A DNA stretch of 64,000 bases, from contig JBJCIZ010000239.1 of the NCBI GenBank assembly GCA_051294375.1, positions 3,196,964 to 3,260,963 on the forward strand. Direction: 5' to 3'. The notes under the pieces were generated by a model that was not told where the DNA came from, ran no database searches, and saw nothing but the letters and a program-made list of their open reading frames with translations. Positions 57,172 to 64,000 of this stretch are shown piece after piece. This stretch comes from Paraspadella gotoi. Its lineage: Eukaryota > Chaetognatha. Position 1 is the stretch's first letter; every line of letters begins with the position of its first letter. Made by a program: the position numbers and the translations under genes.

Positions 57172-59084
57172 TATAATAATTTTGCCTGTGCTTCTTTGTG
57201 ACGTAGTCGTCGTCGTCGTTTCGTCGTTCGTCGTCGGCGTCACGCTGTTTATTAAAAAAACTACTTAAGCTTTTATAGGTTTGCGTGTGACTTACGTTTT
57301 TTGTAAATAAAAATTATTATGAATTATGATTAAAGTTTTACAAAGTGGTGCAATCATAGTAAAGTTAAAATTAGATATTGGATTCTCAATCTTGAAATAG
57401 CTGTCTTAGATATGGTTTCTTATAATTTGGTTTATGTATTTGTTTTGATTTGAATTTACCACTTCATTATGGCAATATCCAAAGTGAGTATACGTACGTA
57501 TTGAAACGATTCCTATATAGTAAAGAGCAGTAGCAACATGGACTGAATCCATAAGTTATAAAGACTATCTTTTAGCATATGATATATAATTATTTCGAGG
57601 ATGAAATTCAAAAAATTTTTTTTAAATCTATAGGATAAAAAATGGGGAACTCAAAATCAACTTTTTAATGAAAGCTATATTCTGTAATTTTAATACAAAT
57701 AAAAATAAAATCTTTTACAAGCTGCGATTGGAAAAAATTTGAAAATTTTCCAATTGTAAAAAAATTAACATATTTTCTGCCTTTCTTTATATTTCTTTTA
57801 AATTATAGCGTATTATTATGAAGTTTATTGATCTTTTTAGAAACTTGTTTTCTGGCTTATTAGTGTAACTTATGTTTTTATTGATTTTATCTGTGTAGTT
57901 AGTTTTACTAGTTTTCAGTCTTGTTGAACGTTCTTGTAACGTACTACTTTTATCTTAGTTTCTTTGAGCACTGTCATAACATTTATTTATGATTTTAGTT
58001 AGTCTTTTTTTGTTTTTATGAATTCATATGTGTTAGTTTTCCTGTGTTAAATTTAGGTTTGTATATCAAACAATAGTCAGCTTACAAAGTTATGATTATG
58101 TCAATACTGTTTGGATTAAAAAAAAAAAATTTTTACTGCTTTCTAGTTTTTTTTTACACTGATAGACTGTGTTTTGACTTTGTCAATACTGTTTATTGGT
58201 ATTAATAAAAAAAAAAAAAAAAAAAAATTTTTAGAAAAAAAAAAAAAAACAAAAAAAAAAATTTTAGAAAATTTATTTAGAAAAAACGAGTTCAGTCTCT
58301 GCAGTGACTCTTACAGCGACCTACCAGCAGCTGTTCCAGCTTTGTTTCTCTGTGTCTCTTCTCTGTGTCTCTTTCTGTGACTCTCTCTGTGACTCTCTCT
58401 GTGACTCTCTCTGTCTCTCTTCCTCTTCTCTGTGTACCGATTTCTTGCGTGATCGTTTCGTTTTTTGAAAAATTCTGATTATTTTTTTTCCTTCTAAAAA
58501 CTTTTATTATCACCAATTATCCCAAATTACATCTCGAGATTTCGTGGATATTTTAGAAAAAAGTGAAGAATAACTCATACGTCAGAAATTTTACGCTTCT
58601 TCTGCCATCTCTCTCCGTCTCTTAACATGATTGTTATTAAAGAAAAAAAATATAATAAGCAAATAGCATATTTTAATAAGATTTACATTGCCAGAGGAAA
58701 TCTTTTCATAGTCTGTCCAATGTTGTTGATCGAAAAACCTTTAAATTTTTTTCACAATTTGAATATGCCGGATTGTATGCTATATGCCGATCATTTTTTT
58801 ACTTGCCTATTTTTGCCGGTTTATGGTTTAACTACCAAACAATGTATCTAGGTTATCAAGTTCCATTAGTGAGGCAGTGGATGAGTTGAAATGTGTGTCC
58901 CCATTTTCTTTGTTTCATATCGATTCAAGTATTTTTGTTTGAATTTCAACTTCATTATAATTTACTGCAATATGGCTAATTAGATATTATAGTACTTAGC
59001 TGAATATCAAATTAGTATTATAGTAAACTATATTTTAATTTGGCGACGGTAAAACGAGTTCCGCCTATGCAGCGTCTGTCAGCT

Positions 59085-59100
59085 TCTTTCTCTCTCTCTC

Positions 59101-59145
<45 letters not shown>

Positions 59146-59227
59146 TTCTCTTCTTTACGATCTCTTGCGTGGTCGTTCGTTGGCGGGAAAACTGTCCAGT
59201 CTCTCTCTCTCTCTTCTCTCTCTCTCT

Positions 59228-59266
<39 letters not shown>

Positions 59267-59282
59267 CTTCTCTCTCTCTTTC
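59085..59282. repeat. (CT)n runs in the element
   Basis: (CT)n at 59085-59140 and 59200-59282. Confidence 0.9.
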
Positions 59283-59314
59283 ACTTCATACACGCATTTG
59301 TTGTTTTATTTACG

Positions 59315-59551
59315 ATGAATGATTCATCGCGTCAATGAATTACTATCATCGCATCAATGAATGACTGTCATCGTATCAATGAATGATTATCATCATATCA
59401 ATGAATGACTATCATCGCATCAATCATTTGATTATCATCACATCAGTCATTTTGTTATCATCGCATCAATTATTGGTTATCATCGCGTCAATATTTTGTT
59501 ATCATCGCATCAATATTTGGTTATCATCGCATCAATATTTGGTTACCATCG
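59315..59551. repeat. 22 bp minisatellite, copy 2, running into a gap
   Basis: About eleven units of atcatcgcatcaatgaatga or attggttatc variants. The 259 N gap (59552-59810) begins within the array. Confidence 0.9.
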
Positions 59552-59819
59552 NNNNNNNNNNNNNNNNNNNNNNNNNNNNNNNNNNNNNNNNNNNNNNNNN
59601 NNNNNNNNNNNNNNNNNNNNNNNNNNNNNNNNNNNNNNNNNNNNNNNNNNNNNNNNNNNNNNNNNNNNNNNNNNNNNNNNNNNNNNNNNNNNNNNNNNNN
59701 NNNNNNNNNNNNNNNNNNNNNNNNNNNNNNNNNNNNNNNNNNNNNNNNNNNNNNNNNNNNNNNNNNNNNNNNNNNNNNNNNNNNNNNNNNNNNNNNNNNN
59801 NNNNNNNNNNTCGCAAGAT

Positions 59820-59841
59820 AAGAGAGAGAGAGAGAGAGAGT

Positions 59842-59885
<44 letters not shown>

Positions 59886-59898
59886 GGGGTTGGGAGAT

Positions 59899-59943
<45 letters not shown>

Positions 59944-60079
59944 GTTGGGAGGTGGATGGTCGCAGAGAGGAGAGAGAGAGAGAGAGAAGAGAAGAGAGAG
60001 AGAGAGAGAGAGAGGGGGGGTTGGGAGATTGGGATGGGTCGCAGATAGAGAGAGAGAGAGAGAGAGGGGGTTGGGAGAT

Positions 60080-60118
<39 letters not shown>

Positions 60119-60193
60119 ATAGAATAAGAGGGATTCGTACTCTGGTCGTGTCTTGAAGGATGGGGGGCTCGGCAAGGCGAGAGAGAGAGAGAG

Positions 60194-60284
<91 letters not shown>

Positions 60285-60290
60285 GTGGTA
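59820..60290. repeat. (GA)n with interspersed GGGGGTTGGGAGATGGAT units
   Basis: At least four ggttgggagrtggat words separated by (GA)n runs. The G-rich words could form quadruplexes. The long Ser/Leu-rich minus frames are artefacts. Confidence 0.9.
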
Positions 60291-60299
60291 GTGACTCCA

Positions 60300-61040
60300 T
60301 AAGGTCATCCTCCAGGGATAAAAAACGGAGCCAAAGGGTCTGCCGTGTTTGCAAAGGAAAATAAGGTTGTACGAATGTAAAACAAATGAAAAATTAAGTT
60401 TGATCTCAGCTATTCCGATTGATTCCAAACCGAGAAAAACGGAAAAGGAAAAAAATGATATCAATTTGCGATTGTGTTCTTTTTTTTTTTTAAATACGAA
60501 TTATATGCGGATTCAATAAAAACCGGACGAAAGGGGAAAAAAAAAACATGGATATTTTAGGTGTTTAAAACGTTTATAAATATGGCTCTGTTTTGTTGGG
60601 TAAAAAATATTACACTAATGTATAACAACTATAAACAACAATAAAATCTATTACAAATCTGTTACAAAACTTGAAAGACGAACTGACTTTCACTGACTTT
60701 CTCTATTTTTTAATTTTTTCATTTTTACGAATTTTGCATGTAAGGGTACCAAAAGACAGTTAGATTAGCCGAGCTAAAATTCAGTAAAGGATAAGGTGAA
60801 ACAATCTTCACTGCACATGAAACAAGAAATGAGTTGACTTTATTCGTTAAATGTAGCGACGACGCGATGTAATATTGTTTACTATACGTAGTATATTTGA
60901 TAACGTTGGCTTTGAATTTATCATTCTATACAAAATTAAAAAGGCGTTGGGATCAGGCGAATCGATAAAAAGTAATAAAACTGGTAACGAACGACTTTGC
61001 CGTGTGCTCGTGTAAGCCCGCCTCTCTGCTCTTCTCCAAA
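60300..61040. other. AT-rich, no gene supported
   Basis: Inside the presumed element copy 2 but without a counterpart in copy 1. Confidence 0.4.
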
Positions 61041-61164
61041 GCGGCTCGATCCTTTATGCTTTTAAGATTTTTTTTTAAGTTTCAACGTCGGATGAAAGCC
61101 ATATTTGGACCTTATTTTTCCAGGACGCCCCATTTTATCTTAAATTCAAATTTAGTTATATTTT

Positions 61165-61250
61165 TTTAAGTTAAAGATTTGGTTAGAGATTAAGGTTAGG
61201 GACTTAGTTTGTGATCAGGGTTAGGGATTAGGGCTAGAGATCGTTTTATA
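61165..61250 (+). repeat. Degenerate telomere-like (GGTTAGGGAYT)n
   Basis: gattaaggttagggacttag and agggttagggattagggct words, i.e. TTAGGG-related units with variable spacers. A second stretch lies at 63570-63745. Confidence 0.5.
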
Positions 61251-61287
61251 GGTTTAAAAATATATTTAGGTTTAATGTTATGACAAT

Positions 61288-61527
61288 CCTTTCATTTCGT
61301 TGCGTTTAATGATTAGCGAAAACGAAGTTTAGATTGTTTATTGTGTTCAACAACGATTTTATTATTAGAAAAACAGACATGATTCGACTCACATTCACAT
61401 TTACTTTTGCACAATTTTCACTAGTTCTGTCAAAAACCTAAAAACGCTGATGAAGACTCGAATGTGAGTCGAAACATGTCTGTTTTCTAATAATAAAATC
61501 GTTGTTGAACAATCTAAACTTCGTTTT
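61288..61527 (+). mobile_element. Foldback element with hammerhead ribozyme motif, copy 2
   Basis: Starts with CCTTTCATTTCGTTGCGTTT (61288-61307). Arms 61319-61396 and 61460-61527 are reverse complements apart from a 7-8 nt insertion in the left arm and a few mismatches. The loop and right arm contain the hammerhead core. No coding capacity. It is immediately followed by GGTTGTACCAATTTCATA, a word shared with 51014-51031. Relationship to Penelope-like repeats or retrozymes is inferred from the ribozyme and the foldback layout. Confidence 0.7.
61441..61487 (+). ncRNA. Type I hammerhead ribozyme motif
   Basis: Stem I: AAAACG (61441-61446) pairs with TGTTTT (61481-61486), five Watson-Crick pairs plus a G-U. 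Core CTGATGA is 61447-61453. Stem II: GACTC (61455-61459) with GAGTC (61466-61470), loop GAATGT. Core GAAA is 61471-61474. Minimal stem III: AC (61474-61475) with GT (61478-61479). Predicted cleavage falls after C61480 in GTC. One extra A (61454) sits between CTGATGA and stem II compared with the canonical core. The short, self-complementary stem III (ACATGT) is typical of hammerheads thought to act as dimers in Penelope-like elements and retrozymes. Confidence 0.65.
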
Positions 61528-61656
61528 GTTTCGGTTGTACCAATTTCATAGTAAATTTAAAATAGGAAAACGAAACACAATAGCGGTCGAGTTAATAATA
61601 TAATATATTCTAAAAAAATAATAATTTTTACTTTTTTTTTTGGTATGGTCTAAACT

Positions 61657-62282
61657 ATGTCTAGTAAGGCGTAGTAAAATTCCTAAATTTAACTTTAATT
61701 AAAATTCTAAAAGTGAAGAACGAACAACATTATACTAATGAACATTTATGTAATAAAAAAATTTATAATAAATTTTACAATTTACGCAGTAGGCCATATT
61801 TATACTAGTACTAAACCAATAAATGTTAAAATTTCCAAACAGTTTTTTCTAAAATTTTTTTGTAGATTTGGATTCGTCATAAAAAGTTGATGACAAGAAA
61901 TATAACTTTTTTTGAAAAATTCCTTCATTAAGTAGGACAAATATTTAAAAAAGCTATATTTTAAGCTGAAAATTAATTTTTATATATTAAATATAGTTTT
62001 TTTAATTTTAACCCACTTAATGAAATAATCTTTAAAAATGATTTATATTTTCTTTTATCAACTTTTGACGAATATATCAAATCTGCAATCAAAATTAAGA
62101 AAAGCTTATTTTGAAATTTTTCGATTTTATAAGGATAGTACTATATATAAATATAGCCTACTGCGAAAATTAAAAAATATAAAATTAATTTTTTTTACAA
62201 ATTAATGTTCATTGATGGTATGTTGTTCATAATTGACTTTTAGAATTTTCGTATGTAACTTTCACTACGCCTTAATGTCTAG
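61657..62282 (+). mobile_element. MITE-like element, copy 2, with 8 bp target duplication
   Basis: Element 61665-62274 (610 bp) starts TAAGGCGTAG and ends CTACGCCTTA, flanked on both sides by ATGTCTAG (61657-61664 and 62275-62282). Interior is AT-rich and collinear with 17289-17925, with many small indels. No transposase. An 8 bp duplication is usual for hAT and P superfamilies. Confidence 0.85.
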
Positions 62283-62337
62283 TACGTTTTCTTGTCACCA
62301 GCAACTTTCGTCACTTGCATACCCAAATCTATAATGA

Positions 62338-62416
62338 CGATCTCGTGACCATCCACCGATCGATCACGTGACTCTTATAGATCTATCACGTGACCATCCA
62401 TCGATCGATCACGCGA
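62338..62416. repeat. Two 37-39 bp direct repeats carrying CACGTG
   Basis: Both contain cgtgaccatccaycgatcga followed by tcacgtgac or tcacgcgac. CACGTG E-boxes are at 62365-62370 and 62387-62392. Confidence 0.7.
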
Positions 62417-62544
62417 CGAGAAGACCAAACGAAGCTTAGGATCTCTCGAGTCGGGAATCGAACGGTCGGGTGGGGGCGGTAGGGGGCGGGAAAAAAAAAA
62501 AAAAAAATAGCCGAAAGAAAAATCTCTCTCGATTTTCGCTAGGG

Positions 62545-62870
62545 CGGCGCGGCGTGAGGGAAGGGATGGGAGTGGAGGGAGGAAGGAACGTGGAGGAGGA
62601 AGAGAGGGAGTCGGAAGGAAAGTGGAGGGGGAGAGTAAGGGAAGAGAAAGGGGAGGAGAAAGGGAGGAAAGGGAGGGTAAGGGAGGGAGTTGGAGGGGAG
62701 GAGAAAGGAGAGGGAAAAGGGGCGGAGGGGAGGAAGGAAGAGAAAAGGAAAGGAAGGAAGGAAGGCCGGGAAGTGGGAGGGAGGGAAAGGGGGAGGAGGG
62801 AGGAAGGAAGGGAAGGAGGAAGGAGGAGTGGGGGATGGAAAGGGGGAGGGGAGGGTAGCCAGATTAGGAA
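62545..62870. repeat. G-rich purine tract
   Basis: About 320 bp of gggagg, ggaaagg and gaggaa words on plus. Frames of over 100 Gly/Glu/Arg codons are compositional. It has quadruplex and triplex potential. Confidence 0.85.
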
Positions 62871-62879
62871 CCATTGAGG

Positions 62880-63165
62880 AAGACCCGAAGAGAAAGAATC
62901 TGAAATTATCTGAAAGACTCATTTTGCTATCATTGAAAATCACAAAATTTATATACGTTTCGAATCAATTGACAACGGGGGTAATTAATTGTTACGTACT
63001 AATTAATGTTCACCAGGGGGAACGAAATTACCATTTAGGGTAGAAAACAAAGTCTTTTTCTATCTGCTTGGATAATATTAGGAACCAAGCAAATAAAAAT
63101 TTCCAAACGACCCCATCAATTCATGTTTTTTTTCCGAGAATCGACGAAATTTCACGCGGCTTTAC
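62880..63165. other. AT-rich, no gene supported
   Basis: Followed by (CGA)n at 63170-63200, which runs into a 39 N gap (63201-63239). Confidence 0.6.
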
Positions 63166-63166
63166 T

Positions 63167-63200
<34 letters not shown>

Positions 63201-63308
63201 NNNNNNNNNNNNNNNNNNNNNNNNNNNNNNNNNNNNNNNCGACGCGTCCCTTTCCCTTCCTACCGTTTCATCGCCAATTATCTCGCTCTCATTAGCGGGA
63301 CACACACT

Positions 63309-63347
63309 CTCTTCTCTCTCTCTCTCTCTCATCTTTCTCATCTCTCT

Positions 63348-63382
<35 letters not shown>
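63309..63382. repeat. (CT)n microsatellite
   Basis: (CT)n with short CAT/TTC breaks. Confidence 0.95.
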
Positions 63383-63383
<1 letters not shown>

Positions 63384-63569
63384 ACGATATATACCGCACA
63401 TTACGCGACCTTAGATCGCACATTATACGACTTCCAATTTTCTTTTGAGTCATCGTCTCTCTCCACCGAAAATATTTCTTCCGAAAAATTGGCCGTATTT
63501 TCCCAGAACGCCCCATTTCATGCTAGATTTGGAAGTAAGTTAATTTTTAAAAAATAAAAATTAAGTATA

Positions 63570-63745
63570 AGGTCAGGGTTATAGATTATCTCAGGGGTTA
63601 AGTTAGCGATTAAATATAGAGATTAAGTTAGTGATTAGGGTTAACGGTTTAAATTATTGGGTTAGGGTTAGAAATAAGTGAGAAAAAATTTATGGTTGGA
63701 ATTCAGGATTAGCTTAGGGTTTAAGATTAATGTTAGAGATTAGAA
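63570..63745 (+). repeat. Degenerate telomere-like repeats, second stretch
   Basis: Words gattagggttaa, gggttagggttag and gcttagggtttaagatta recur at irregular spacing, related to the block at 61165-61250. Confidence 0.5.
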
Positions 63746-63967
63746 TAAAGGATTAAGTCACAAGTTTACAAACGTATTTAAATTAAATATTACGATTACA
63801 ATTTTAATTCCTGAATTAAAGGAAACAAAAAATGGGGGCCGCTCTGGAAAAAGAGAGCCCAGAAATTTTCCAGCTTTTTTTTTTTTTTTCGGTCGGTGTC
63901 TCCCGTCGCGTCTTTGCTGCAATAAACGGGGGAAACGTTTTTTTCTCACGTGGAAAATTCGTCAGTT

Positions 63968-64000
<33 letters not shown>
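63968..64000. repeat. (CGT)n run at window end
   Basis: About ten uninterrupted CGT units reaching the last base of the window. Confidence 0.95.

Larger units (their letters stand above)
57137..61065 (-). mobile_element. Repeat element, copy 2 (related to 23350-28207)
   Basis: Same ends as copy 1: ATCGAGCC (57137-57144) and GGCTCGAT (61043-61050) followed by atgcttttaa and a T run. The first 670 bp (57137-57805) and the 58265-59551 part align with copy 1 in order. The 1.2 kb after the minisatellite (gap 59552-59810, then GA-rich DNA) does not. One internal block (58905-59030) repeats sequence of the 5' part. No protein is recognisable, so it is non-autonomous or decayed. Confidence 0.65.

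Noticed and set aside
59315-59551. CRISPR-like regular repeat
   Set aside because: Units are contiguous and degenerate with no unique spacers.
59532-60464. 310-codon minus-strand Ser/Leu frame
   Set aside because: It reads (CT)n and a gap.
62470-62877. Gly/Glu/Arg-rich frame of 135 codons
   Set aside because: Pure purine tract, open on several frames of both strands.

Overview
This window looks like nuclear DNA of an invertebrate animal. It has small introns (about 80 to 600 bp) with GT/AG borders, a metazoan DUF229-family gene, an AATAAA poly(A) signal, many microsatellites and no prokaryotic gene layout. I cannot place it more precisely. Two simple repeats dominate the intergenic DNA: (GA/CT)n and (CGA/CGT)n, often next to each other. 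Many assembly gaps start inside or next to such runs, and six are exactly 25 N and two exactly 10 N. Near-identical neighbouring copies that differ mainly by one-base indels, and coding regions broken by one-base slips, suggest that parts of the sequence are unpolished long-read data.

Genes are few. (1) 86-3898, plus strand: the 3' part of a long coiled-coil protein in ten exons. Its last exon is present twice (3127-3327 and 3713-3898), probably an assembly duplication. (2) 37114-40995, plus strand: a DUF229 (sulfatase-like fold) gene in about nine short exons. No single open frame shows it because of repeated one-base slips, but its family motifs follow in order. (3) 41071-42234, plus strand: an unrecognised Ser/Thr-rich coding stretch starting only 75 bp after gene 2 and ending before an AATAAA signal. 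(4) Weak coding traces at about 42500-42960, 43038-43292 and 56286-56474.

The rest is repeats and mobile DNA. A 14.7 kb imperfect palindrome spans 16455-31188. Its right arm is split by a 4.86 kb element (23350-28207), related to a second copy at 57137-61065. Its left arm carries a 637 bp terminal-inverted-repeat element (17289-17925), with a second copy at 61665-62274. The split gives an internal dating: the palindrome is older than the insertions if both arms are genuine. Direct tandem duplications lie at 3146-4262 and 9748-13018. Purine or pyrimidine tracts, coding-like minisatellites and trinucleotide arrays fill most of the remainder and create long spurious open frames.

The most interesting signal is a pair of small foldback elements (15763-16040 and 61288-61527). 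They share a 5' motif and subterminal inverted repeats, and each contains a hammerhead-ribozyme-like core. The 61441-61487 core can form stems I, II and III with a GUC cleavage triplet. It sits inside one arm of a long hairpin that would compete with ribozyme folding. This resembles the hammerhead motifs known from Penelope-like elements and retrozymes.
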